A DNA stretch of 64,000 nt from Stieleria sp. JC731 (GTDB lineage: Bacteria > Planctomycetota > Planctomycetia > Pirellulales > Pirellulaceae): assembly GCF_020966635.1 (NCBI RefSeq), contig NZ_JAJKFQ010000002.1, positions 1,116,001 to 1,180,000 of the forward strand, read 5' to 3'. Positions 36,301 through 45,353 of this stretch are shown here, one piece after another. Under the pieces are notes generated by a model that was given only the letters and a program-made list of their open reading frames with translations, did no database searches and was not told the DNA's origin. The position numbers and the translations under genes are program-made. Within the stretch, counting starts at the first letter, position 1. Every line of letters starts with the position of its first letter.

Positions 36301-36903
36301 ATGAAGCATTCAGATCGCAAACGGGCCGATATTTTGGCAGCAGCCGTCTCCGAGTTTCGTACCTATGGATACGATAACACGAGTATGGATCGGATCGCCG
36401 ATGCAGCAGGCGCGTCCAAAAGAACGGTCTACAACCACTTCGGCAGCAAAGAACAAATGTTCGAAGCGATGGTCCGCGAGATGATGCAGCGGACCGATGT
36501 GCTTCAACGGTTTGCCTATCAATCCGATCAACCTTTGCCGAAGCAGCTCAAAGCCATCGCCAACGAAATTTTGGGCGTGATAGCCGATGAAAGCTATCGC
36601 GACTTGGCTCGGGTGGTCCTTTCGCGATTGACGATTGAACCGGAATACAGCGTCATCATTTCGGAGCACTCCGATCGGATTAATTCGATGTTGGCCGATT
36701 GGATGACAGCCGCACATCGCGACAAACAACTGGAAGTTCCACATCCCGAACTGGCGGCCGATCAGTTTGTCGGCATGTTGATGTCCTACGGTTTTTGGCC
36801 AGCAATCTTTTGCGTGGAAAAGAAATCGATCGCGGTCAAGCGGACGACGTTTATCAACCAGACGGTCAAGATGTTTCTAAAGGGCTACGGTAAACCGGAG
36901 TAG
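36301..36903 (+). CDS. TetR/AcrR-family transcriptional regulator
   Basis: 200 aa from ATG 36301; a TTG at 36274 would add nine residues. The N-terminal helix-turn-helix is clear: ADILAAAVSEFRTYGYDNTS, MDRIADAAGASKRTVYNHFG, SKEQMFEAMVREMM. The C-terminal ligand-binding region resembles the TetR_C AefR-like type (VLSRLTIEPEYSVIISEHSD). It is divergent from the RND adaptor-permease operon and is the likely repressor of it and of itself, with induction by a pump substrate. The gene's 3' end is part of a terminator hairpin. Confidence 0.93.
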   Translation: MKHSDRKRADILAAAVSEFRTYGYDNTSMDRIADAAGASKRTVYNHFGSKEQMFEAMVREMMQRTDVLQRFAYQSDQPLPKQLKAIANEILGVIADESYRDLARVVLSRLTIEPEYSVIISEHSDRINSMLADWMTAAHRDKQLEVPHPELAADQFVGMLMSYGFWPAIFCVEKKSIAVKRTTFINQTVKMFLKGYGKPE

Positions 36904-36909
36904 CCCTTT
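36879..36909. terminator. Terminator hairpin overlapping the 3' end of the TetR gene
   Basis: AAAGGGCTAC (36879-36888) and GTAGCCCTTT (36900-36909) form a perfect 10-bp stem with an 11-nt loop. The stem includes the TetR stop codon and lies 5 bases from the end of the convergent methyltransferase gene. The U-tract is short (TTT) in both directions, so efficiency is uncertain. Confidence 0.5.
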
Positions 36910-36914
36910 GTTGA

Positions 36915-37697
36915 TCAGTTGGGTTTGGTTGCCAAGGTGGCGAAAAAGGTAGGGCAGAACTCAGATAGGCGATCTCGATCGCCACGGTCTTCGTAGATCT
37001 CTGTTAGCGCAAATCCGGCTTTCAACAGTCCACCAATCGTGTCTTCCAACGAGTGGCTGAACATGAACGGTTCTTTGTTTTGCCGAAGCTTGTTCTGTGC
37101 TTCATCACTGAGGTGCGTGTGGTCGGCATAGGGCAAAGCATGTGTGATGACGAGGTTTCCTTTCTCCAGTTCGTCTTCATCGAACAGGTAACGAACCGCA
37201 TTGATAAATCCACACATCAATCGCCCGCCAGGACGAAGGACACGAAAAGCTTCGTCCAGGACCGGTTGAATGTTGGGGATGAATGCGACCGAGCAGGGAT
37301 TGAAGACAAGATCGAAGCAATTCGATTCGAAACAGCTTAAATCTCGCATGTCGCCAAGGACCGATCGAATGGTCAAGCCATCACGTCGCGCAACGACCTG
37401 ATCTTGTTCCAATTGACCGGGAGAATTATCCAGGACGGTGACGTTCGCCCCGGCCGCGGCCAGGATTGGGGCCTGCTGTCCGCCGCCGCTGGCTAACCCC
37501 AACACATCGGTTCCCGACAGTTCCGGGAACCAATGTTTCGGAACGGGTAGTTGAGGGGTTAGGACAATATTCCACTCGCCAGAACGCGCAGCGGCGATCA
37601 CTTCGGAAGTCACCGGAATGGTCCAGCGATCACCACGGGCAACGAGTGTGTCCCAGGCTTCGCGGTTGTACTGGCTGATCTGGTTGATGTCTTTCAT
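36915..37697 (-). CDS. Class I SAM-dependent methyltransferase
   Basis: 260-aa methyltransferase of the UbiE/Methyltransf_11 type. Motif I is DVLGLASGGGQQAPILAAAG, with a SGGGQQ loop in place of the common GCGTG; the acidic strand-2 end is VTVLDNSPGQLEQ; motif II is FDLVFNPCSVAFIP; motif III is AFRVLRPGGRLM. The N-terminal NREAWDTLVARGDRWTIPVT is typical of a family of small-molecule methyltransferases common in Gram-positive and planctomycete genomes. Substrate unknown. It converges with tetR and probably is a single transcription unit, possibly with the DinB-like gene 65 bases upstream. Confidence 0.85.
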   Translation of the reverse strand: MKDINQISQYNREAWDTLVARGDRWTIPVTSEVIAAARSGEWNIVLTPQLPVPKHWFPELSGTDVLGLASGGGQQAPILAAAGANVTVLDNSPGQLEQDQVVARRDGLTIRSVLGDMRDLSCFESNCFDLVFNPCSVAFIPNIQPVLDEAFRVLRPGGRLMCGFINAVRYLFDEDELEKGNLVITHALPYADHTHLSDEAQNKLRQNKEPFMFSHSLEDTIGGLLKAGFALTEIYEDRGDRDRLSEFCPTFFATLATKPN

Positions 37698-37762
37698 CAG
37701 AGGCGGCGAGTTTCTTTTGGAAAAGTTCTCGGCTTAAAAAGTTGTCCGCTGGCGTGGCAATT

Positions 37763-38296
37763 TTAAGCAGAGCCCAGGCCGTTGATTCGACGCCATGCGC
37801 TGAACTGACCCATGTGGATCATCAGGTGGCCGCCCATATAGAAACCGTGCATCGAAGCGATCGTGGGGAACTTGGCCTGCATCGCTTCATTCGGATTGGG
37901 AGCATCGAATGCTTCGTTTGATGCAGACTGCAGTGTCTCGATTGCAAGCGTGTGGGATTTGCGGAACGCTTCAACGACTTCGTCCATCGCCGGATAGATC
38001 GAACCGTCCGGGTCGTCAACGCAGGTCGCATCTTTGCTAAAGCACTTCATGAACGATTCAGTTGGCTCAATTGACGATGCGTCAGCGCCAAGCTGGGTTA
38101 CAACACGACCGGGGTACAGACTCAGATGCCCGAGAATGAAGCAGGGGTGATTGGATTCGACCTGGGTGCCACCGGTCGACGCAAAACGAGCGAATTGGTC
38201 GGCGGAAACATCCTTCAATAACCGGTCGGCGTATCCCATCGCCAAAATGCCGGATGCCGCGATCATGTTGCCGATCAAGTGTTCAGACTGACTCAT
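37763..38296 (-). CDS. DinB-superfamily protein
   Basis: 177 aa from ATG 38296, which is preceded by AAAAAGGAAAA as ribosome site; a longer frame to 38662 has no support. It shows a DinB/YfiT four-helix pattern: SGILAMGYADRLLKDVSADQ, a first metal-type histidine in NHPCFILGHLSLY, and the paired histidines in the last helix, SMHGFYMGGHLMIHMGQFSAWRR. Such proteins are often metal-dependent thiol transferases or damage-inducible proteins; a specific reaction cannot be given. Confidence 0.82.
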   Translation of the reverse strand: MSQSEHLIGNMIAASGILAMGYADRLLKDVSADQFARFASTGGTQVESNHPCFILGHLSLYPGRVVTQLGADASSIEPTESFMKCFSKDATCVDDPDGSIYPAMDEVVEAFRKSHTLAIETLQSASNEAFDAPNPNEAMQAKFPTIASMHGFYMGGHLMIHMGQFSAWRRINGLGSA

Positions 38297-38625
38297 CGAT
38301 TTTCCTTTTTGATTGATAACTGGCACATGCTGATGCCTGGATCGCAAGTTTACTGAGTTGTTTCCAATCTGCAGAGCACCAGCTTGCAGCGTACCTGTCT
38401 GCATCGCATCAGTGTCGTCGTCGTTGACACACGAACCGTTGAAATGTTCGTTGAGGATCCAATAGCACCACTTTCGGAGTGTTTTTCCACGATTTTTCCG
38501 AGAAGATCTAAAGTTTCGCCCAAGCATGCCTCTCTGATGGCCAAAACAGCCTTTACGTCGCGCGTCCAGTTTTCCTATATCTCCAAGGCACGGAATTGTG
38601 TCTCGATGATCAAGTAGGAACGACA
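38297..38625. other. Divergent gap between the DinB-like gene and mscS
   Basis: 329 bases without a gene I would defend. It should contain promoters for both neighbours. No inverted repeat or RNA structure stood out. Confidence 0.4.
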
Positions 38626-39603
38626 ATGCTGTTGGCACAAGCAGGCGAAGAAGCTCAAACAAATGCAGTCGGAACTCCCATCGATGAATGGATGGACAAT
38701 GTTCTGCCTGGTGCGTCGACGTGGATCACACCAGAATTGGTAGAGAACGTGTTCTATGCGGTTGTGGGATTGATCGCGATTTTTTGCGGTTACTTCGTCG
38801 CCCGTTACTTGTCACGGATCATCAGTTCGCCGATCTGCAAACGCGTTGACGAAACACTCGGTCGCTTTGTCGGCAACGCGATTTTCTACAGCACCATGAT
38901 TGGGCTGATCACTTTCGTCGCCAGTAACCTCGGATTCGAACTGGGTGGTCTGACAGCTGTTCTAGCTGCGACTGGCTTTGCGATCGGCTTGGCCTTTCAG
39001 GGAACGCTTAGCAATTTCGCTTCAGGCGTCTTGATGATTGTGTTCCGGCCGTTCAAAGTCGGCGACGTCGTCAACATTGCGGGTACGACGGGAAAGGTAA
39101 ACGAGATCGACTTGTTTACCACGACACTGGATACGCCGGACAATCGTCGCTTGATCATCCCCAACAGTTCGATCAGTGGAAGCACGATCGAGAACATCAG
39201 TTTTCACCCTCACCGCCGGATCGAAGTTCTCGTGGGTGTGGACTACAAAGCTGACATTGATGCGACGCGGCAAACCTTACAAGAAGCGGTCGATCTGTTC
39301 GCAAGCGATACCATTCATGGCGAAAGCCGCGGTACCAAGGTCGTATTGGCAAACTTGGGATCCAGCTCCGTCGAATGGAAAGTGCGGATGTGGGTAGCCA
39401 GTGGCGATTTCTGGAAATTGCAGGAATCATTGACCGGTGAAATTAAACGGCGACTCGACCGCGCAGGAATCGGAATTCCGTTCCCACAAATGGATGTGCA
39501 TCTGCGACGCGTCGATACGGCTGAAGCGGAAACCACGATGCGTCCCCGACTTCGTCCAGTGATTCGAACCTCATCGCATGACGGAATGCCTCACGCCGGG
39601 TGA
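38626..39603 (+). CDS. mscS: Small-conductance mechanosensitive ion channel, MscS family
   Basis: Inner-membrane tension-gated channel that releases solutes in hypo-osmotic shock. 325 aa from ATG 38626 (AGGA 8 bases upstream). Three helices: NVFYAVVGLIAIFCGYFVAR, AIFYSTMIGLITFVASNL and the pore-lining TM3 LTAVLAATGFAIGLAFQGTL, followed by the MscS beta-domain signature VFRPFKVGDVVNIAG and NRRLIIPNSSISGSTIENIS. E. coli MscS is 286 aa, so this has a slightly longer N terminus and C-terminal tail. It could form an operon with the phospholipase-like gene 48 bases downstream. Confidence 0.94.
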   Translation: MLLAQAGEEAQTNAVGTPIDEWMDNVLPGASTWITPELVENVFYAVVGLIAIFCGYFVARYLSRIISSPICKRVDETLGRFVGNAIFYSTMIGLITFVASNLGFELGGLTAVLAATGFAIGLAFQGTLSNFASGVLMIVFRPFKVGDVVNIAGTTGKVNEIDLFTTTLDTPDNRRLIIPNSSISGSTIENISFHPHRRIEVLVGVDYKADIDATRQTLQEAVDLFASDTIHGESRGTKVVLANLGSSSVEWKVRMWVASGDFWKLQESLTGEIKRRLDRAGIGIPFPQMDVHLRRVDTAEAETTMRPRLRPVIRTSSHDGMPHAG

Positions 39604-39651
39604 TGGCAAGCTGACTGGATTCGACCAATCCCGAGACGTTAAAACAGACCG

Positions 39652-40605
39652 ATGGATCAGCTTTGTCGTATCCTTCGACGCAACCATTGCAGGTCCAACC
39701 ATCATCGGTTTGCCATCGATGCGCTGTCGCATGTCGAAACCGATGCCGGTAAACGTCTGCGAAGCTGGTTGCTAAGGTACTACCCGCGATACCTGCAGGG
39801 TGCGGTCGATCCGGATGAACGATTTCGAGACTACCACAATCATGTGCTGCACATTCATGATGGCAGTTGGGGCGGCGCGGTTCGTGTCGCTCATCAATGG
39901 TACCATCGGCTGAAAAAACATCTTCGGCGGGAAGAGTTTTCCGATGCCGCCCATGCTGCGGGCGTTTTAGGCCATTATGTCAGCGATGTCATCCAGCCAT
40001 TGCATACGATTAGCAGCCAACGCGAGGCCCTGATTCATCGTCCTTTGGAATGGAGTGTTGATCGTTGCTACGGCAAGATCGTTAAACACATCCATCGACA
40101 CCAGATACAAGTGGATGTCACGCTTCCACAGCATGCCTTCTGGCTAGGATCGTTGATGCTGCATACAGCAAATCACGCATCGACTTATGCGGCTCACTTG
40201 ACCGATCGCTACCAATTTGAAAACGGCATTCGACGACCAAAACAAAGTCTCGATACAGTGTCACTCGATACGCTGGCCGAACTGATCACGCTATCGTGGG
40301 TTTCGATCGCGAAAGTCATTGATCGTGTCGCCACCGAAACGGAACAGTACACCGGTTATGATTTGCCGGAATGCGGTTTAAAGCTCACAACGATCCACGC
40401 ATTTGCAACGAGCCCAGCAGGACGGTTGCGATCGACAATTCGAAATCATGTCGAGAAACGTCGGTTGCGCTCGATGATCAATGAATACACCCGCGACGGA
40501 AAACTTGTCCAATATCTGCCTCCGGAAATCGACATCAAGCAACGTGTGATCGAGGTTTATCACAAAGAACGATCAAGTTCGACTTTTCGACAGCGAGCTG
40601 CGTAG
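39652..40605 (+). CDS. Zinc-dependent phospholipase C-like protein
   Basis: 317 aa with the histidine-rich pattern of zinc-dependent phospholipase C/S1-P1-type hydrolases: ALSHVETD (24-31), YHNHVLHIHD (61-70), and HAAGVLGHYVSDVIQPLHTI (101-120), where H101, H108, D112 and H118 match the family's H-x6-HY-x2-D-x3-PLH core. No signal peptide is visible, unlike the secreted bacterial enzymes, so an intracellular or unconventional role is likely. The C-terminal 130 residues (after about 190) are not recognised. It follows mscS by 48 bases on the same strand. Confidence 0.75.
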   Translation: MDQLCRILRRNHCRSNHHRFAIDALSHVETDAGKRLRSWLLRYYPRYLQGAVDPDERFRDYHNHVLHIHDGSWGGAVRVAHQWYHRLKKHLRREEFSDAAHAAGVLGHYVSDVIQPLHTISSQREALIHRPLEWSVDRCYGKIVKHIHRHQIQVDVTLPQHAFWLGSLMLHTANHASTYAAHLTDRYQFENGIRRPKQSLDTVSLDTLAELITLSWVSIAKVIDRVATETEQYTGYDLPECGLKLTTIHAFATSPAGRLRSTIRNHVEKRRLRSMINEYTRDGKLVQYLPPEIDIKQRVIEVYHKERSSSTFRQRAA

Positions 40606-40752
40606 TCAAGACTTGTGGTCTTAAAGCGAAAAAGACCTGTAAGCGGCGTGGGTTGATAAGATGAACCAGACCGGGCTAGCCCTCGAACAATCCTGTATTG
40701 CATTACCCAACCATCTTTCACTTGCTAAAACAACTAGAGAAGGGACCGCGAA

Positions 40753-41991
40753 ATGAAAGCCTTTGATGCGACGCGACGCTTCTTTCATCGGGCTGCCGAT
40801 CATTTGGATATCGATAGCGCTGTCCGAGAAGCCATGTTGATGCCACAGCGCGAGGTTCAAGTCCAAGTCAGTATCGAACGTGACGACGGCAGCTTGGCAA
40901 ACTTCGTCGGTTTCCGTGTCCAACACGACAAGAGCCGAGGTCCGATGAAAGGCGGACTGCGCTATCATCACGAAGTCGACTTGGACGAGACTCGTTCCTT
41001 GGCAAGTTTGATGACTTGGAAAACTGCCGTGGTGAATTTGCCCTATGGTGGCGCCAAGGGTGGCATCGGTGTCGACCCACGGACGCTGTCTCTGCGTGAG
41101 AAAGAACGACTCACCCGCGCGTTCGTTGATCAAATTCATGATATCGTCGGTCCGGATACGGATATCCCGGCTCCCGATATGGGAACGGATCATCGCGTGA
41201 TGGCTTGGTTCCGAAACCAATGGGAAAAATACCATGGCTTCAACCCAGCCGTGATCACCGGAAAGCCCGTCGAAGAGTACGGCGCCAAGGGACGTGAAGA
41301 AGCGACGGGACGTGGTGTCGGATCATTAACCGTGAAGACTGCCAAACGCCTGGGGATGAAACCAGAACAATCGCGAGTGGCAATCCAAGGATTTGGGAAC
41401 GTCGGATCACATGCGGCAAAGTTCCTTTGCGAAGCACAGTTCCCAATCATCGCGGTCAGCGATATCTCCGGGACGTACTACTGCAAGGACGGACTTGATA
41501 TAGGTTCGGTCTTCCATCACAAACTCGAACATCCACAAGGCTTGCTCGAAGGCTACGACCGCTGTGAAGTCCTGCCGATCAACGCGCTGTTGACGCTCAG
41601 CGATGTCGATATTTTGATTCCGGCTGCACTCGGTGGTGTGATCACCGAAGAGAACGCGAATCAGATTTCTGCCAAGGCGATCATCGAAGCCGCAAACGGC
41701 CCGATCGATCCTGACGCCGATGTGATCCTGAATGAACGGGGGATCATGATTTTGCCCGACATCCTGGCAAACGCCGGTGGAGTCACTGTTAGCTATTTCG
41801 AGTGGGTACAGAACCGCCAGCACTACCGCTGGAGTTTGGATCGCGTTCGTCAGGAACTCGACCGCACGCTTTCAGATGCTTTCGAGAACGTTTGGCAAAC
41901 GGCTCATGAACGCAATATTTCGCTTCGTGATGCGGCTTTCATGATCGGCATTTCACGTGTTCGACGTGCGAGCGAACTCGCTGGGCGATAA
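40753..41991 (+). CDS. gdhA: Glu/Leu/Phe/Val dehydrogenase (probable glutamate dehydrogenase)
   Basis: Oxidative deamination of glutamate (or reductive amination of 2-oxoglutarate) in the cytosol. 412 aa, the hexameric class size. Residues: SRGPMKGGLRYHHEV with K66, MTWKTAVVNLPYGGAKGGI with K90 and catalytic K102, the dinucleotide fold VAIQGFGNVGSHAAKFL, and the C-terminal NAGGVTVSYFEWVQNRQHY, where YFEWVQN is typical of NAD-type bacterial GDH. The start is supported by AGAAGGGA ten bases before ATG 40753. Cofactor specificity was not established. Confidence 0.93.
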   Translation: MKAFDATRRFFHRAADHLDIDSAVREAMLMPQREVQVQVSIERDDGSLANFVGFRVQHDKSRGPMKGGLRYHHEVDLDETRSLASLMTWKTAVVNLPYGGAKGGIGVDPRTLSLREKERLTRAFVDQIHDIVGPDTDIPAPDMGTDHRVMAWFRNQWEKYHGFNPAVITGKPVEEYGAKGREEATGRGVGSLTVKTAKRLGMKPEQSRVAIQGFGNVGSHAAKFLCEAQFPIIAVSDISGTYYCKDGLDIGSVFHHKLEHPQGLLEGYDRCEVLPINALLTLSDVDILIPAALGGVITEENANQISAKAIIEAANGPIDPDADVILNERGIMILPDILANAGGVTVSYFEWVQNRQHYRWSLDRVRQELDRTLSDAFENVWQTAHERNISLRDAAFMIGISRVRRASELAGR

Positions 41992-42062
41992 GCTCGCTTC
42001 GCATCTGTTGCCGACGAAACCGATTGACGTTCCTCAAAGCAGGCGCGTCGTCAATTCGATAT

Positions 42063-42296
42063 TCAGGAATCGCCGAAAATCACACCGGAGTCCACCGGTG
42101 AATGGGTATTGGCCACATGACGATACGCCATCATAAAACCGATGACGGCAAGGATCGCCAACAGGTTCAGAAAAACGAATAGGATGATGTCACGTTTCCT
42201 CTTGCGCATCTGTCCACGCTGATGACGGTCCGCGCGTGAGGACCGCTGAGGCTCATGAGCTTGCTTTCGATTGATCAGGTTAACTGAGTTCGACAT
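42063..42296 (-). CDS. Small single-pass membrane protein, unknown
   Basis: 77 aa from ATG 42296: a basic N terminus (NRKQAHEPQRSSRADRHQRG, then RKRKRD), one hydrophobic helix (IILFVFLNLLAILAVIGFMM) and a short polar tail. No family recognised. The positive-inside rule places the N terminus in the cytoplasm. An ORF frame continues upstream to 42479 but without resemblance to a signal or domain. Existence rests on the clear basic-plus-hydrophobic pattern and position at the end of the gdhA region; moderate confidence. Confidence 0.5.
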   Translation of the reverse strand: MSNSVNLINRKQAHEPQRSSRADRHQRGQMRKRKRDIILFVFLNLLAILAVIGFMMAYRHVANTHSPVDSGVIFGDS

Positions 42297-42629
42297 TCGT
42301 TCCGGTATGAAAAGATGGGACGAAGCACGTGCGACTTCGTTTACACAGTTGTTAGTACCGATTTCCGTGTATAGACCAGCCATCAAATTAATCGCGAAAC
42401 AGCTCGATTGAACCCGCATGAAAATTTGGGATCTCGGTATTTTGACGATTACACCGCCGGTCGGGCTTTGCACTGCCACGGGATGTCACTCGTCGTCACT
42501 GCCTGGACATTTTGGTAAAGCGGCGAACGACAGTTGGCTGCTGACCGATGGCATCTTTTGGAAACTATCAAAGTCAAATCATTCCATTGTTTCTACATCA
42601 AATCTGTATTTCGTAGGCTTTCCGTCGTC
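42297..42629. other. Gap between the small membrane protein gene and the EEP gene
   Basis: 333 bases, divergent. Nothing beyond presumed promoters was recognised; the open frames here lack family features. Confidence 0.35.
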
Positions 42630-43433
42630 ATGCATCGCTTGATCACTGTGCTCCTGTTTATTTGGTCGATTACCGACCAACCTGTCGGTGCCATTGAGCC
42701 GATTCAACTCAGTAAACCGATTCAACTTACAGTGCTCAGCTACAACATCCATCATTGCGAAGGTGTTGATGGCAAATTGGATTTACAGCGGATCGCCAAC
42801 GTGATTGCAAATGTCAGGCCTGACTTGGTCGCTTTGCAGGAAGTTGACAACAAGACGACGCGAACCCTGGATGTCGATCAAGCCAATGAGATCGCATTGA
42901 TGACACGGATGCAGTTTGTCTTTGGCGCCAACATTGAACTGCAAGGGGGAAGCTATGGAAATGCGGTGCTCTCGAAACTACCAATTAAGGGGCACCGAAA
43001 CGAGCTACTTCAAAGCGTTGGTGCGGGGGAGCAACGTGGCGTCTTGGTGGGCGAGATTGAATTGCCAGAATCACGCGGAACACTGCGGTTGTTCGCGACG
43101 CATTTTGACCATCGACGCGACGGCACTGAACGACGCCAGTCGGCGACGGCTATCAATAAAATGGTTTTGACCGATCAGTCACCGGCGATCTTGATGGGCG
43201 ACCTGAATGACGTCCTTGGCAGCGATACGTTGCAACGTTTGCATCACGTTTGGAAGCCAACGGTTGATCGCCCGCTTCCCACCATCCCGGTCGTCAATCC
43301 TAAGCGACAGATTGACTTTGTTTTGGCATATCCACCGCCTCGTTGGCGGGTGATCGAAACACGCGTTATCGAAGAAACGCTCGCATCGGATCACCGGCCA
43401 ATCGTTTGCAAGTTGCAATTGTTGCCTGACTGA
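42630..43433 (+). CDS. Secreted endonuclease/exonuclease/phosphatase-family protein
   Basis: 267 aa from ATG 42630, with a signal peptide (MHRLITVLLFIWSITDQPVG, cleavage near GAIEP). The EEP fold motifs are complete: VLSYNIHHCEGVDG, LVALQEVDNKT (metal-binding Glu), FATHFDHRRD (catalytic His), ILMGDLNDVLGSD (D-x-N), and SDHRPIVCKL (C-terminal DH pair). These are Mg-dependent phosphodiesterases acting on lipids, nucleic acids or phosphoinositides; a signal peptide points to an extracytoplasmic substrate such as a sphingomyelin-like lipid or DNA. An earlier start at 42534 would bury the signal peptide. Confidence 0.9.
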   Translation: MHRLITVLLFIWSITDQPVGAIEPIQLSKPIQLTVLSYNIHHCEGVDGKLDLQRIANVIANVRPDLVALQEVDNKTTRTLDVDQANEIALMTRMQFVFGANIELQGGSYGNAVLSKLPIKGHRNELLQSVGAGEQRGVLVGEIELPESRGTLRLFATHFDHRRDGTERRQSATAINKMVLTDQSPAILMGDLNDVLGSDTLQRLHHVWKPTVDRPLPTIPVVNPKRQIDFVLAYPPPRWRVIETRVIEETLASDHRPIVCKLQLLPD

Positions 43434-43460
43434 ATCGAGTCCAGGCAAAGTCTCGAGACC

Positions 43461-44795
43461 TTATTTCAAGGTCGCGACGTACTCTTTCCAAATCTCTTCT
43501 GGCGACTTGCCGGTCAGCTTGTTCCAGAGGTCGTCTGAGTAGCGTCCTTCTCGCATGCTGGCGTTGAACTTTTCGATCAGTTTTGGATCGTACTTCTTGG
43601 CAGCGAAATCCAAGAACGAAGCGGTGGTTCGGTAGCTATCGTTGTAGTTCGCTCGAGCCGGATTGACCCGTGGACGGTTCTGCGGCGGCTCGTAAAGGAA
43701 CCAACGCACGTAGTCGGCAACGCCTTCGACCATCCAGCTTGGGTTACGGTTGCGTCCGCGTGCCCGGCCGTACTGTTGAACGACGTGAACCATTTCATGA
43801 ACGATTGATCCCAACGCTTCGCCTTCCAGCTGTCGACGGTACCATGGGCCGGCGGCAGTGATTTGCGTTCCGGCGGCGTATGCGACACCGTCCATGTACG
43901 CTTTAAAGGTGACGGTCAGTTCCTCAGGAGCGTCGTAGCCTTCGCTCGGCAGCAGTCCAACGATTTTTGGATACCACTGCTTACAAATGGGCATCAATTC
44001 CTTTTGTACCCATGGTTGTAGGTCAGGCGTTTCGGTGGTATTGAAATGAATGGTGTACTTGCCATCGATGTCGAGAGTGTCGATTCGTGGTTCGGCAAGT
44101 TTCAGTTCGTAAGACTGCCCATCTTCGATATCGATTTCCGAAAAGAAGGTCTCGGCAAATGGCGAACGATTGCTGGTCGGCGAAACCTCGAACAAGAGGT
44201 AGCGATACGAACCTAACGATTCACCTTCTGTCGATGAACGAACTGAGGCCGCGTATTGACCGCCGGGGGTTTTCGATTCGCCTGTTGTGTCGACTTTGGC
44301 AATCGAAGTCCATTTGTTGTCGAGCGCCGATTCACGTCGACGCAGTGAAGTCTTTGCGCCAGATTGCTCCGAGGCACCAAAGACTTCGTAGACCTGTGGT
44401 CCACGTTGGTCGGGATGCCAAGAGTATGATCGGATCTCTTTGACATCGATGTCTTTGCCCAAGTCAATCAGCAATCGACCGCCATTTCCACCGCTGAAAA
44501 AGAAGTTGCGATTGGGCTGGTCAGCGTCACTTGGCAACTTGCCGTCGAACAGGCACTCTGGACCAGGGCTGTTGGAATCCAATTGTCCGGCGAGCAACCG
44601 GACCGTCGCAAGGTTGCCAGCATCGGTGCTGGAAGGTGCAGCGATGTTGTCAAACGTGAAACCGGCTTTGGCCGAATCGTTGGGATGATGCCCCAAAACG
44701 GTTTCAGCACCGTTGGCGGAAACTGTTGGCAGCAGTGTTGTTGCCAGCAACGCAAGTGAAAGTTTCCAGAAGCTTTTCAAAGTCATTAATTGCAT
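43461..44795 (-). CDS. Secreted plant-BSP-like metallopeptidase with discoidin-like N-terminal domain
   Basis: 444 aa from ATG 44795 (or 441 from 44786). A signal peptide (LSLALLATTLLPTVSANGAE) is followed by about 190 residues that look like a galactose-binding/discoidin beta-sandwich (LLIDLGKDIDVKEIRSYSW, YRYLLFEVSP). The C-terminal domain is the basic secretory protein (BSP) fold: VTFKAYMDGVAYAAGTQITA, the zincin motif HEMVH (333-337 from ATG 44795), then WMVEGVADYVRW with a likely third ligand. BSP members are putative zinc peptidases linked to defence in plants. The Ca/Zn activity here is inferred. Confidence 0.85.
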   Translation of the reverse strand: MQLMTLKSFWKLSLALLATTLLPTVSANGAETVLGHHPNDSAKAGFTFDNIAAPSSTDAGNLATVRLLAGQLDSNSPGPECLFDGKLPSDADQPNRNFFFSGGNGGRLLIDLGKDIDVKEIRSYSWHPDQRGPQVYEVFGASEQSGAKTSLRRRESALDNKWTSIAKVDTTGESKTPGGQYAASVRSSTEGESLGSYRYLLFEVSPTSNRSPFAETFFSEIDIEDGQSYELKLAEPRIDTLDIDGKYTIHFNTTETPDLQPWVQKELMPICKQWYPKIVGLLPSEGYDAPEELTVTFKAYMDGVAYAAGTQITAAGPWYRRQLEGEALGSIVHEMVHVVQQYGRARGRNRNPSWMVEGVADYVRWFLYEPPQNRPRVNPARANYNDSYRTTASFLDFAAKKYDPKLIEKFNASMREGRYSDDLWNKLTGKSPEEIWKEYVATLK

Positions 44796-45353
44796 CCGTC
44801 GATGTCCAGGGGCGTCTAACGTGGTGGGTCGATGAACTAAACCGGAATCAACGATCGGGTTTCGTACTCCGAAGCAATTCATGTTCCCCTACTGCATGAC
44901 GACCAATCCAAAGCAAAGCGAACACAGGACACCAAACATTAAAGGCGAAGCCCTTGTGATGGTGACAGTTTCATCGACTTTCTTAGGCTTTCAATTTGCA
45001 GTTAAAGGGATTCATGTTTTCGCTAAACGTTTGCTAAGGAAGACAATCGAGTTATTGGTGCAACCGATTGCTTACCATCTCGTTCTTGCAAACGAAACAT
45101 CGGTTTTCGTCAGCGAAATCGTTGCTTGTTCGTATGAACCGCCAAGACACGATCATGTCCAATTCGGTTTTGCCATAATCACCGATCCCAACAGCCTGTC
45201 AACGCTGCTCGGATGATCGATCGGGTCTTTGTTGCCGATTCTTAGGCGGCCCATTCGATGGCCGGTATATACCGTAGCCGCGGCAAGATAGATCTCAGTG
45301 GGTGACTGCTAAATACACCCAACGATCAACAGATGAATGATGTTTGTCGAGGC
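44796..45353. other. 558-bp gap between the BSP peptidase gene and the soluble unknown
   Basis: Lower GC than its surroundings in 44,930-45,080. One 111-codon frame (44881-45216, plus) has no family features, signal peptide or ribosome site, and I do not call it. Nothing else recognised. Confidence 0.4.

Noticed and set aside
40621-41235. 204-codon minus-strand frame across the gdhA start
   Set aside because: Antisense shadow of gdhA; no recognisable motif, and gdhA has all catalytic residues in the plus frame.
44881-45216. 111-codon plus-strand frame in the gap after the BSP peptidase gene
   Set aside because: No ribosome site, no signal or family feature, and start inside the leader of the divergent gene; composition differs from neighbouring genes.
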